This document shows, piece by piece, positions 34,813 to 46,670 of a stretch of 64,000 bases of DNA. A program made the position numbers and the translations under genes. Every line of letters begins with the position of its first letter. Position 1 is the first letter of the stretch. Below the pieces are notes generated by a model that was not told the origin of the DNA, did not search any database, and saw nothing but the letters and a program-made list of their open reading frames with translations. The DNA is from Gyromitra esculenta. Lineage: Eukaryota > Ascomycota > Pezizomycetes > Pezizales > Discinaceae. The stretch lies in NCBI GenBank assembly GCA_038503075.1, contig JBCAML010000003.1, positions 124,001 to 188,000 on the forward strand. Reading direction: 5' to 3'.

Positions 34813-35850
34813 TCAAACTTTCCCTAATTTAAGAAACTCCTCATATAGATCCACCCGATCTCTCTCCGTAATCCCAAGAATCCCATTATCCAACTCCTTC
34901 CACACCGTCATCCCACTAAAAAACGCTGTCCTCAAAATACCAAAAAACTCCTTTCCCCCTAGCGTACCACCTTTAATAGCTGCCTCGGCATCTTTATAGC
35001 CTTCCGCAATAGAAAATGAAGTATTGGTCCACTTACCACCTGTAGCCTTCTCAATCGTTCTGACTAAATCTTGTTGGGTCACTATGCCATCTGCGATGTG
35101 GATGAAACGATTCTTGACCTTTTAGTTATCAGATAGGGCTGCCACGATGGCTTTTCCGGTGGTGTGAAGTGTGGTGGAACTAAAAGGGTGGATGCCACCA
35201 TCCGGTAGGTTCGCCGTTTTAGTATTGAGGTTAAAGGTTTTTATTACTTTTCTCACTCATCATTAGAAAATTCCTCCTTGTTTATTTTCCTATTGGAATA
35301 GGGTATCAAACAATGGTCAAAAATAACCCCAACATAGAAAATAGTCCACGTAATCTTTCCCTCTCCCTGTCGTGCAAGAAGATAATTATGTACCATTCTC
35401 TTCGGTGATAGAACGCTATTCGGTCCTAGTGTTGACCCGTTCGCACCGGCAGTATCGAGCGCCCATTCAGAGGGAATAAAATATTTCACGCCGGCTTCAA
35501 TCGCGGCGTTTATTAGTGCAATTTGAAATATATCGAGGCCTGAAGATGGGCCGAAGGTTGCGACGACTACAACTGTGTCTTTGTCACGAAGGATACAAAC
35601 TAGAGATGTGTGGGAGTCGTGGTCGACTTGGATAGTTGATAAATCCGCGGGAAGTTTCTTAGTATAGGCGGAGAGTGGTTTGCGGGTAAGGAGGGTTATG
35701 CTGAATTTTTAGAAGCGGCCACAGATGTGAGCAGTAGAAAGCCGGCGTTCCCAGTCTAAGGAGTAATGATAAGTTAGTCAGTATTCACAAGATGATGTTG
35801 AAAATGCTTACTCCTACCCAAGCAATGGTTATGATATAGCGCAAGAACTG
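34813..35850 (-). pseudogene. Decayed NmrA/isoflavone-reductase-like gene
   Basis: Remnants in family order on the minus strand: a possible Rossmann start WVG-TGNAG split by an intron with AG|GTAAGC-like borders, then ITLLTRKPLSAYTKKLPADLS, IEAGVKYFIPSEWALDT, KITWTIF, PFSSTTLHTTGKAIVAALSD and a C-terminal piece starting GIVTQQDLVRTIEKATGGKW. This matches NAD(P)-binding NmrA-type reductases of fungi. It is broken: a frameshift separates the Rossmann start from TLLTRKP, stops fall after EEFSNDE, an in-frame TAA replaces a codon at about 35117-35119 (after ALSDN), and no start codon is evident. The parts remain recognisable, so decay looks fairly recent. The left border is the stop of the last remnant; the right border is approximate. 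Confidence 0.82.
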
Positions 35851-36924
35851 ATTAAGGCGTACCTATATGTGACCCTATAGTGCAACCGAGGCCTAAGAGC
35901 AAGCAAGCCAAAAATTTGGCAACCGCATGATTTGAGACCATGTTTCATACCCGGTCACCATACTTTTCGAATCCTTACTCCTCCATGGAGGTTTGTCCAA
36001 TTCACAAAAACTCTCTGATAATATCGAATTCATCTAGTAGAGACTGTCTGATTAGAGTCACCTTATCAAAATTCGATCTACTCTAGGAGGAGTAGACCAC
36101 TAAAAAAAGGGTACACGATATTCGCCTCTGGCACCATAGCTGCTGCCATTTTTTTCAATTTAGCGTTATGAGGGCGTTAGGTATATTTTAATTAAGGTTC
36201 TTTTAAAGGTCAGCTTAAGCCTTTATATATGTATTATTTTATCTCATAGTAAATCAAATAGTCTCCCTTGTACCAATTTTTCTAGATTCTCTACTTAATC
36301 CGCTAGACGTAAAGCCCAATCCAATTGCATGTAATAACTAATTGTTCCGGCTGCCACTGCAGCTAGTGCATGTGATCAATAACCCGAAGCCGTATTCAAT
36401 AATAAATGTTTATTCATCAAAATAGACTTAGCAAAGCGACTAAAAACTAGACTCGCTAGATTACTACTCAAGACCGAGGGTGATAATCACTGCACATGGA
36501 TAGCGAGAATTCAAATTGTCTCGCAGAAGAGTCCGAAAACAGGTGTTATGGCATAGGCCTAGGCCGGATACTAAGTATACTAGTACAAAGCCACTACCCA
36601 AGCTCTGGATTCTTCTTCTAGAAGACAAATATTACCCGGCCGACGGTATAGACTTGATCCTTAGGATGGGACGAACTTCTCAGCTGTAACCATGGATGAG
36701 GCACCGATATCACGGGTTCGGAAGCGAGCCGAAATAAGTGCTATTCAGCTTATATTTAAGATCCAACTCCATGGTAAAACTCTAGACGCCACAACCCAAC
36801 AAAAAACATGTTCCTTCTGCAAAAACCTCCAACTAGCGGGAAACAAAAAAAATAATAGTCCAAAAAATGCCAACACAATATAGTACGAGCATGCCGCCAG
36901 CACGCTTCCCGCACAAGGATTATA
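35851..36924. other. Intergenic region
   Basis: AT-rich, with a loose inverted similarity around 35976-36094 (ACTCCTCCATGG / CTAGGAGGAG) too weak to call an element. No gene is evident. Confidence 0.5.
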
Positions 36925-37894
36925 CTACTCAATTTCGGCCCCCTCGACATTTTGTTCCGGGCTCACCTCTAAAATCTCATCCGCTGCCTTCTCCATCCAC
37001 TTTCTGACCAATCCCCCGACCTGTCTCCACGTAAATACAAAGAAATTGATAACCCCGATTGCCACGACTACCCAACTTATTTGGGTAGCCCTATCTCTTC
37101 CTGTTCTTCCTACGCCCACACTAAATCCCGAGTTTCGTAGGTTCCACAATGAGTTTGGTCCGAGGAGATATATAACTTTCAGAAAGCCCAGTAGACCCAA
37201 CGACGCAACACCACGCACCATGTGCTCAGTCCATGTTGCGGCCTGTGCAGCGGAGCGGATCCCGAGGCCTGTGACGGCTATGGGGGGCCTGTCAAGGATA
37301 AGCGAAGGTGGGTCGAGGTAGGTGTTGATTATAGGTTCTGAGACAAAGCCGAGAAGGTACACGGTGAATATCATTATACCGGAAGTGATACCGAACCGGA
37401 GGGCTATAATCCATCATTAGTTCTAGAATGATAAAAAGTGGAAGGTAATATCCAATTGACATACTGGTAGACCCAACGATGGCCGCTGCCCTTAACCGCC
37501 GGAACTGGTACCGGTAGTGGCATGTTGGGCATTGATAGAAATTCGTATGGTCCGCGGAGATGAGACGCCATTGTTGAAGACAGCCTTCGTGCACGAATCG
37601 TGACGAGCCTTTACACACGCATGGCGAGATCAGTTTACCGAGCTCTTCGTCAGGTGGGTATGGCGGCGCGACTTGATCGAAGCAAATGCGACAAGTGCGG
37701 ATATCCTCGGGTTGAGTAGGTTCTGGCGGGTTCGATGGTGCGTCGGCGGCTACGGGCTCTGGCGCGGCTGAGAAAGTAGAGAACGGGGAGGAAGGGTAGG
37801 ATGCGCCGTTGGAGGCCTCGAAACCGGTCGTGGTGGATTCGGAGTCCATGCCAGCTACCAATCGTGCGGCTTGGCTCGTAGGGCTAGACTGCAA
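36925..37894 (-). CDS. RING-CH (MARCH-type) membrane E3 ubiquitin ligase
   Basis: Two exons on the minus strand, 37465-37894 and 36925-37403, giving 302 residues. A RING-CH domain (about residues 67-122) has the C4HC3 spacing: CRIC, a loop, CVC, HEGCLQQW, then CPTCHY. The rest is largely hydrophobic with about three or four membrane-spanning stretches (AAAIVGSTTLRFGITSG..., IMIFTVYLLGFVSE, VASLGLLGFLKVIYLLG, WVVVAIGVINFFVF), then a short acidic tail. Such proteins ubiquitinate membrane substrates at the ER, Golgi or mitochondria; the target is unknown. The start could instead be the second Met (37849), which would drop 15 residues and open MDSEST. Confidence 0.88.
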
Positions 37895-39070
37895 TTTCTC
37901 AGGGATGAGATGTGGTTACTTCAGCTCTCAGGTCAGCTCTGGGAGAACTAGAGAGGTCGTTGCTGGCTTTATGGGCATCAGGGGTTGAAATAGCCACCAA
38001 AGGCTTGACGTCGGTGGGCTGGCGCACGGATCGCCCAGAGCCGCTTCCGGGGGTCTGGGTACTGCCGCTAACAGGACTATCCGATCCAGGCGCAACGACT
38101 CAGGAACGTGACCTTTTTATGTATTAACGAAGCTAGTGAAAGAGTATAAACCCCCCCTCGGATTGATCTCACTTCCTCTTACCCTCGTCTTTCTTTCCTC
38201 AGGAAGCTTTCCATCCCACTACTAAGGCTGTATTTCTCTGTATTACTATAAAGCTCGGAGACGGTTGTGATTTAAGAGGGCGAATCATCACCCGCAATTG
38301 CTTTACCCAATCTCCAAGCCATCACCCCTTCCTTGAAGGCAAGGCGCACCTGTACCAGCTTTATCTCGTGCTGTGCATGTCCTACCCCGTACTAAGGCAA
38401 TCCCAAATTCGAGCGAAGAGCAATAGGGCATCACAAATGTTTTCGCTATTTTAGGCTAATCGCGGCAAGGTGGTCAATAAAAAAAAAACTTCTCTATACG
38501 TCTCGGGACGCTCCGTAGAGCTATATCCCGTTTTCCAACTATAGAGTGCAAATCCGTTGACTCCTCTAAAAACCCGAGTATCAAAGGCCAAATCAGGAAG
38601 TGGAAATTAATAACGAAAGGAAATAGTACATAAACCTTTGATGGGTTTGCTGTAGGAGATTCAACAAGGAGCCATATTCTTAAAATCCATCTAATACTAC
38701 GTCATTAGTCTGTATCTCATAATCACTAGTGAGGTCTGGCTTTCTGCAGCCCATCTGGGTCTCGTTCCTTCCACTCCAGTGTCGACTCCATCATATTCTA
38801 TATGTAATCATTAACAAGTCGCCATACAATCGCGGTTCCTCATCATGGTATTAGCGGTATTACGGGGATGATTCGTTTATAGCGTTGGGCTATTTCCTCA
38901 TTCACAAGCAGTTTCAAAGCCCACAATATTTTCTGGGGCATGCTACCGGGAACTATTGGAGCTAGTAGTGGAACGGAAAAATAATTTTCCGGATTACATC
39001 ATCTCTGCCCTAAAGCGAAACGAAAAATTTCCAAAATTCGACATCTATACCAACACCAGTCATTTCCCAA
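37895..39070. other. Intergenic region
   Basis: Divergent promoter space between the RING-CH gene and GEP3. Short frames only; an A-run lies near 38480. No recognisable element. Confidence 0.55.
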
Positions 39071-41312
39071 ATGTTCGCCCGCGCAGCTCTCAGGTGTCGA
39101 ATTGCTCCTGCCAGACAATTTCCATTGGTCAGTCGAACAGTTGCTCTTCGACCTCGCTTTCTGCTCCCAGGACCTCGATTATTTACTTTGACTAGTCTGA
39201 AGCACAATATTGTCACCACCAAGGAGCAGCATGCTTCGTACAAGGCACCAGAACTAAATGGCTCAAACGAATCGCCACAGTTCGTTCCGCCTCCTTATTG
39301 TCCTGGCTGTGGTGCGCCGGCCCAACAGGTTGACTCAAGTTTACCTGGATACTATATGTCGAGACCGACGAAACGTCTACGATTCGGAGCAGATAACCTA
39401 AAAGTAAAGACGAGGAAAAAAAGACGCGAGGACGAAATCTGGGAGCAGGCGCTTCAGCGCTTCAAAGCCGAACAAGAAACAGCAGCGGATGAGCTCAAGG
39501 GAACTGAGCCGCTGCTAAAACTAGCACTCGAAAATGCCGATGAACCTGCCGTGGAGGAGTTCAATTCGACCAAACCCCCAAAAGACGATCTTGGAGAAAT
39601 CACCGAGGCCGCTGAGAAACTAGAGGAGTCTAAATCCCAAACTGAAACCCCGGTATGCATGCGCTGCCATAATATGCTACACCATCACGCCGCACCTCCG
39701 CTGCCGTCATATCCTACCCTAGATACACTCACGAATCTCCTGAAATCTTCACCGCACAAAACAAATCACATATACCACCTGATTGATGCCGCCGATTTAC
39801 CAATGACATTGGTACCAGGCCTGAAGAATCATCTCTATACAAATCTAGCAAGAGAAATCACACGAGGACTGACAATCTCATATGTCATTACACGCTCTGA
39901 TCTACTAATGCCGACTGAAGACCAATTACGCGGTCTCACGACTTGGATTAAAAAGGTTGTCAAAACCGCATTGCCAGAGGGAGAGAAGCTTGAAGGTTTC
40001 AGTGAGAATAAAATCCATATAGTATCTGCACGTCAGGGATGGGGCATCGGCAAGATCAAGTTGGAAACAAGACATCGTGAGGGGGGCGTATGGATTGTTG
40101 GAGCGGTGAATGTTGGGAAGTCTCGACTTGTCCGGGAGGTATGGCCAGAATTTGGACAAGGTCGAGCTGGTTCGTTAGAGGAGGCAGACGAGTTGGATTT
40201 GCTGCCGGAATTTCCTGAGGAACTAACATCAGAGGGGGGTGAGGAAGGGGGTATTATGGAAGATATTAAATCGAAAAGGCTACAGATAGAAGAAGCTAAG
40301 CCAGGAGATAAGAAGCCAGACAGAGCCATCCCTCCGCAAGTTTCACCCACCGTATCTGATATTCCGGGAACAACCGCTGCCCCAATTCGAGTTTTATTTA
40401 AAACTTCCGGGAGTGGAGGCAAAAAGGCTCTAGGTGAATTAGTTGACCTTCCAGGACTAGAAAGATGGGTTGGTTTCGGGGGAAAAGGGCTGCTACCATT
40501 CGTGAGGGATGATAAAAGGAAGGAATTCAAGATGGAGTCAAGGGTCAAACCGCTACAGTACACACTCAAACCCGGTAGAATTTCCTCCCTTTATGGTATA
40601 TGATGATCCGTTACTAACGTCATATCAAATAGGTCAAACCATGCTCATTGCTGGGGTTATTATGATTACTCCTAAGATAGTACCTGAAGATGAACTGGTC
40701 GTTTTAGTATACCCATTTACATCCTTACCCATACATGTCACATCAACAAGAAAGGCATTAGCACAAATTTCCGATCCTGACCCAGCAAGCCGCTTTGGGG
40801 GCCTATTCCAAAAGGCACCTCCTCAGACGGGAACTTCTTCCGAGCCTGAATCATCGCAGGAAGTAGCCCACGCCCCAGTCGCTCACCCGAACCCATCAAA
40901 CTTCCCATCCCACTTCGCATCCGCTGGAATATATACCCTCACCGATGACGTTACAAGTCTCCGTAACCTAGAGCTGCCATCAAAAGATCCAAGCATCCTC
41001 GAAGCCCTCCCATACCGGATTGTCGCTACGGATATCTTGTTAGAAGGTATTGGTTGGGTGGAGCTCGTCGCACAGGTCCGTCGTAGAAAAGAGAAATTTG
41101 AAGGTCTCAAGGTCCAAGTAGAAGTATTCACACCAGAAGGGAAGGGTATTGGTTCAAGGACAACTATGGGTGCAGCTATGTTACAGATGAAAGGTGCACA
41201 AAGGGCTGGACTGATGAGGCGGTCGGCTGGCAGGCCGAGGAGGTCAATGAAGGGAGACAAAAAGAGGAAGAAGTTGGCAAAAAGGACAGGAGAAGATAAA
41301 AATGACAGATAA
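39071..41312 (+). CDS. GEP3: GEP3/YqeH-type circularly permuted mitochondrial GTPase
   Basis: Two exons, 39071-40595 and 40633-41312, giving 734 residues. The N-terminus is Arg/Ala rich with few acids, a mitochondrial targeting type. A zinc ribbon is formed by CPGCG (77-81) and CMRCH (near 196). GTPase motifs occur in permuted order: G4-like TRSD, G5-like SA, then G1 GAVNVGKS (near 343), a TT motif in IPGTTAAP, and G3 DLPGL (near 457). Yeast Gep3/Mtg3 acts in assembly of the small mitochondrial ribosomal subunit and was found as a genetic interactor of prohibitins. The 37-nt intron is short but joins LYG to QTM in phase, and the second exon has the expected C-terminal domain ending in a basic Lys/Arg tail. 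The protein is longer than yeast Gep3, mostly from linkers. Confidence 0.88.
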
Positions 41313-43704
41313 TTGCAGAGCTCGATAACAGCTCGAGGTTTGTAGCTAGTTGATGGTATTGAAATTCATATATGACACGATACAGAGAATCTAAAATAGG
41401 GGTACTGGCGTTTGTATGCAACATATTATATAGTCAATTTTGAGTGCACTCATATTCCCTACATGGAAAAAAATGAAAATTTTCAGGCCTATCAAACACC
41501 ATTGTATTATCAATTAATTGTAGATATCGATTCTCACTCGTAAAACGCCTATAATCAAGTGTATAGTGGGGTAAGTTTTCTAATCCCGTGTGGTTAGATG
41601 AGCTAAAGAAGAGTTTTAGTAGTTATATACAAATTAGATATATGGGAGCTTGTATCGGATTCGAGCTAATTGAACAAGAAATCATCTATCTCCCGTTCTA
41701 AATGTTTACAGTGATACCGTAGGTATACAAAGAAATAGCTTAACGAATTGTAGAAAAGAACGATCACAAAAGATATCTCATGTCTTTCGGGGGACACAGT
41801 TAGTAATCTACCAAACCAACTAATTATTTTCTAGTAACAAAATCTCAATAAATATTTCTCAAATCCCATTACCTAGGGTGTTTCGATTTAGTGTTTTTTC
41901 TCATTCATACGAGGGCCAACCAATCCAACATATATATATCCCAACGACAAAAATAAACCCAAAATAGCAGAGACACCCCTTGATGGGATTAAATCAAGTA
42001 TGCACAACAAAATGGGTTTTGACTATCTTGGCGGCTCAGTATATGACTAGGAACTAAGAATTAGGAACTGGAGGGTAGAAACCGAGAATTCGGTCTCTAA
42101 ATTTTAGGTCTTGTGAGAAGCATTGATATTTAACCAATGTAAATAGGACTTAGGGGAGGTTGCGAATGCGGAAGCCCTGTAAAAGGAGGAATAGGGAGAG
42201 TTTAGAGGCTTCAAGTTCAACGCTACATAGTAGGGAGAATTCAAGGGTTTCGTGGGATCATCTGGGTACTAGTAATCTGAGTATGTCGTCACATAAAAGC
42301 CCGCTATTACTTGTGGAGTAGGTGTGTCGCTTGGTTCTTTATCCTGTGAAAGATAAGTACTCGGGTATGGATGTAAAAATCGAAAAACTTCAATCCTTGC
42401 TCTCATAGAAATTTGTATGAGAACAGGTATTAAATTTTTACAATTTTTACGACCATATCTGAGTAAAACTAAACCGTTAAATTGATTACAACTAAAGAGA
42501 TGATCTGTTCTGGGTTCTAGAGCGTGTCTATATATACAGGGGTTAAGTGTTCTCTTCTTAGTCTTCTGAACTTTTCAGTCGTCGCAACACCTAAAAGGGG
42601 CCACACCTACATCAACCCCCACTAGAACCACCTCGTTGCTACCATGAGGCTTTTCCAACAACTAGTCACTCGGAAGCCTGATTTAGCGATAGTTCTATCT
42701 GTTTTTCTAATTTTCCAATTTTCATTTCTCTAATACGTTGACTTGTCGGATTAGTTGGTATAGACCTCCGCACACTCACCCTAAATCAGCCAGTCGGTAA
42801 GAAACCTACAGTTAGCAGGTACGAAGCTTCATTATTTTAAAATATAAAGTATTAAATAAAAAAATTCTCTACTAGTAGTCTATATACCTTTCATATTATT
42901 ATTTTGCTAAGCTAGAACTTCCAGCAGTGACAATTAAAGGTTCTTGTGTGGTGCACGTACGCTTGAGTGTGTACCTCGATTTTAGGCCGTTATTCTAACA
43001 TCCACAGCCAGTCAATCCACCCAAAAAAAACTTGAGAATTCTAGTAATATATAAATAAGAAACTTGAAGTTTTTACAAGGTGCTGGAGCCAGTGGCTGTT
43101 GTGGAATAAAGCCTTGTCCTTGGCGGTGAAAATGGGAAAGTGGAACATTCTGGCAGCTATCCTGAGCATGACCAAATATACACAAAGGATATTATTACTA
43201 AATATCACATTTGGGGGTTAAATTAAGCACCTACACTGATAGGAATCCTAAATTTACGGAGATGTCTCTTGAGAAACACTTGTGGTAGATATATTCAAGT
43301 TGAAGAGTTCTGAAGAAAAACAACCTAGAGTTTGGCATCCATGGATGAAAACTTGGCATATTTGGTAAGACAAAGGCGTTCTACATGCCAATTTTATTGG
43401 TCCACATCTAAGACGACTTGCATAATATACCTAGGGTATTCAAGGATCAATCCACAACTCCATGTGCTAGATAAAATGAAGATACAATCCAGCCTTCCAT
43501 CAATAAATACGAGTGACCAAAATATCCCTTCATACCATAATATAACTCCGCAGAAGTTCAACATCGATTCCTATCCCTTAGTTTGGTAAAGCTGACCCCT
43601 GCTAAGGGAAGCTCTCTTATTGATGAGGTTTTAGTTAACTTTATGTTGAGCCACAGCATGCAGGGGGGGTCAACATGTTTTACCAGACTAAAGGATATCT
43701 AGTT
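41313..43704. other. Intergenic AT-rich region
   Basis: About 2.4 kb between converging genes, with stop codons in all frames at short range. A 128-bp element lies at 43571-43698, touching the 3' end of the polymerase gene. No gene is evident. Confidence 0.6.
43571..43698. mobile_element. 128-bp MITE-like element, family C, copy 2
   Basis: The left end CTATCCCTTAGTTTGGTAAAGC and the complement of the right end, ATATCCTTTAGTCTGGTAAA, form the inverted ends. The inner block matches copy 1 (12249-12374) in opposite orientation, including CTCTCTTATTGATGAGGTTT and TGTTGAGCCACA. The element stops 6 bp from the TAA of the DNA polymerase iota gene, so it probably lies in that gene's 3' UTR. Confidence 0.78.
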
Positions 43705-45629
43705 TTAGAGTCCGTCTAAGTCATGAAATCTTTTATGCGCTTCGATAGCAAAAACCGGGAACCTTGCACCACAGAGACGACAAGGCTCATCACTCTTACA
43801 ACCAGCGTCCCCAAAGTCTGCATCCATATCAGCATCGTTAAAGTCCTCCTCGTCCTCCTCGCTCTCCCCCTTCGCATAATCTCGGATTTGGTTATTACTG
43901 GGGGTTTCCAGCCCCTTGCTTTCCGTTTCCCATTGGTTCTTTTTTTTCAAGGCGAACAGCTCCCCAATATCCCCTCCATTTCCCTCCACCATATTGACTG
44001 CCGCCACATTTACTAGTTGTAGTTCCCATACCTTTTCCGTGCAGAGTTTTTTGAACAGACCCAGGACTACTTCCTTCACTAGTCTCTCTGCATTTGCTTC
44101 AATAGATATGGTTAAGGAGAACACATATCTTGGCATGATAGCGCTCCTGGAGATCCTGGAAAAACTAAGACTCTTCTGATGAAACCGTACTGATAGCCTG
44201 AAATTCCGAGGATATACAATCCACTTTTCTCCTCCAGGAGCTATGAGGTCGACGTGCATCCGCTGAAGGAGTTTCGTTGTTAGCTGGTGTAAGACGTTGG
44301 TCAGTTCAGGAAAGCTTTTCAGCTTGCTTGGGCGAAAGGTATCTTCGATGCTGATTTGTGTTGGGACAGTTGATGTTGCCAGTACTTTAGAATCGTCGAT
44401 TCCGTATAGCCACCCCCAAATTTTCCTACCTAGCCCAGAGTTACTGCTTACGAGAGCTTCAAGTTGATCCGGGCTTAAAGAACCCCGTGCAACGTTGACC
44501 ATAACTTCTTCTAGGACTTGTCCATACTCATACCCATTTTTCCGACTTGAAACTTTGCCGAGAACTATATCTCGTATCTTCTGAGCTGTTTTGTGTCCAA
44601 TACCTGGGATCTTTCCCACTTCATGCTCGCCAAGGAATTGAGCTTCAAATCCAGGTAAGAGCAAAGTTTGTTTGTTTGGTTTATTGACAGATCCTACTAG
44701 TTTTGCCGCAAGTTTCGAAGTAGATATGCCGGCAGAACAGGTGTGATTATATGATGTAAAAATTTGACTCCGAATAAAGGAAGCAAGACAAACCCCCAAG
44801 AAAAGACGTTTATGAAGAAGGGAATGGAAGTCATAGCTAGACGCGGATTGGGGATATGTGTGTCCGTGAAGAGTGCTCCAGTTGAACAAAAATCCGACCG
44901 AAGGATCCGTACGGGAGAGTCTAAAAAAAGGTTGGTTTTGGCTTGTGTTTGGTAATTCTGATATGTTGAAATCGATCATTTCCGTCACGTCTACAAAAAT
45001 CTCATCATCCTTAGTTCAAATAAAGCAACAACAGGTAACCAGCTATGTGTATACCTCGTCAAATCCCAAACGTTCTGTTAAATGATTCCAAATAAAATCC
45101 CGTACAAAAAGCCATATGTTTTTGGAAACATTACGAAACCTAGATGGTGTGATCGGTTAACAAGCCATGTTCGATAAGCGCGGCTAACAACAGCTTGCCT
45201 CGTAAGATCTTCTCCGTTAACAATCACCAGATCTTTACATTGCTTTTTCGCTTCGGTGACGAATTGGAGCTTCCGGACACCTCGGGACCTAGCGACATAG
45301 TTGCAGGTAGCCAGCTTTTGCCTCGGTCTCAGTCAGTAGAATAATTATGCCTTCCGCCCGATGCAGAGATGACATGATAACAGGGAATGAAGGACTTGTG
45401 AACATACGATATTTTTCTGTTGGATCCCCAAGGGAACACTTTTCAAGGCGGGATTTTCATTTTCGATGACTGACGCGTAGAAACAATCATAGTCCTAGGA
45501 TGATGTGTGGAATGTTAGGACTTGAACCAACATGATATTAGGCAGGCAACGAGGGAATATTATAGCAGAGAAATAGAAACATTATGTACTTACGAAATGC
45601 AAGATGATGGGCTCTCTGCTCTCCTCCAT
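43705..45629 (-). CDS. POLI: DNA polymerase iota (Y-family translesion polymerase)
   Basis: Five exons on the minus strand: 45594-45629, 45408-45494, 45199-45314, 45055-45139, 43705-45000; 539 residues. Catalytic motifs: HFDYDCFYA (D13, D15) and GFDEIFVDVTE (D107, E108). PLGIQQK, TCNYVARSRGV and VNGEDLTRFR fit the iota branch rather than eta. SAGISTSKLAAKL and a helix-hairpin-helix PGIGHKTAQKIR follow. The C-terminus has CRLCGARFP...HKRFH, a UBZ-like zinc finger for ubiquitin binding. Intron 3 starts GC (AG|GCAAGC), a GC-AG intron. For intron 4 I chose the acceptor before ATTTTTG because it restores the family's FDE-x-FVD; the AAG nine bases earlier would add DDE. The family inserts bases opposite damaged DNA in the nucleus. 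Confidence 0.92.
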
Positions 45630-46670
45630 CAAATGCGGGGAAAGTGGGATGTTGGAAAGTGGAATGTTGAGCAAAAGTCTAAGGTAAAAACTCTTCCAAC
45701 AAAAAGGCAATTAGGGGATTTCAAACCCATGTGACAAATTCAATGACACGTGACCAAGAAAAGAAATTTAACTGGATTAGTTTCTCCCGTCATCGGTCAA
45801 GCCACATGGGACGAGTTCCTATTGACCCATACACAGACCAGGCGGGTAAACCAACAAGAAGTTCAAATTATTATGGACCAAGTACAGTACTCTAGAATTC
45901 AGTCGGCCGGGTCCGCAATAATCCCCAGCTCCGCGACCCTGTAATTATGATTTTTCTTTTGTTGCTCCACTGCGCTGATATCTCTAGATTTGTCTTTTTC
46001 TCCCCAGTAGATATTCACACACCCTATCTTGCACAGTACGGTGATGACGCTCTAGCAGCCAAAATTTCTACGAGAATTCAATAAAAGTACATGTGCTTAC
46101 TGCTTGCAGTTAGGACAGAGATAACCCGAAGGACCGATTAAGACAAAAAGATGTTTAAATATACCGTTCTCTATACTACTCCTATTCCTAAATTCTCCGT
46201 TCCTCCGTTGCTAGGCCGCGGGTTTTTCCGAGGAAACTTGCCGGCAAAAGCTCAAAACCCCTCGGTTGTGGTGAGGTAATTGAGAGAGAGGGGTGAGAAA
46301 GAACGAGCCGACAAAGAACATCTGAGACGGAGCTGTACTCGGATTACCCGCACGTGCGCTTGTTACCCCACAACCCACCCCTCGAGCGCTAGGACTTACG
46401 CGAACCGGTTTCTCACATGTACTCACTCCCCCGTCCGCTCAATCTCCTTCGTCTCATCAGGTACTCAGTCCCATCCACCCTCTATTTTCATTCAGAACAT
46501 CTGCTGCTGCCGCAAACCCCTACTACCTCATCAGTAGTTACCAAAACACATAGCTACCAGAGAGCTCTGGTCGAAGAAAGAAAAAACCGAACGAAGAAAG
46601 AAGCTAACAGCGACTTGATTCTTACCATCTTGTTCCTAGTAATATCACTGCCGGCGGTGTAAGAGACGAC
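45630..46670. other. Divergent promoter region
   Basis: Lies between the polymerase iota gene (minus) and the PDK-type gene (plus). The part near 46280-46670 is C/T-rich and probably the leader of the kinase gene. The short frames show no domain. Confidence 0.55.

Noticed and set aside
35976..36094. Possible inverted repeat (ACTCCTCCATGG / CTAGGAGGAG)
   Set aside because: Match is short and interrupted, with no flanking duplication.
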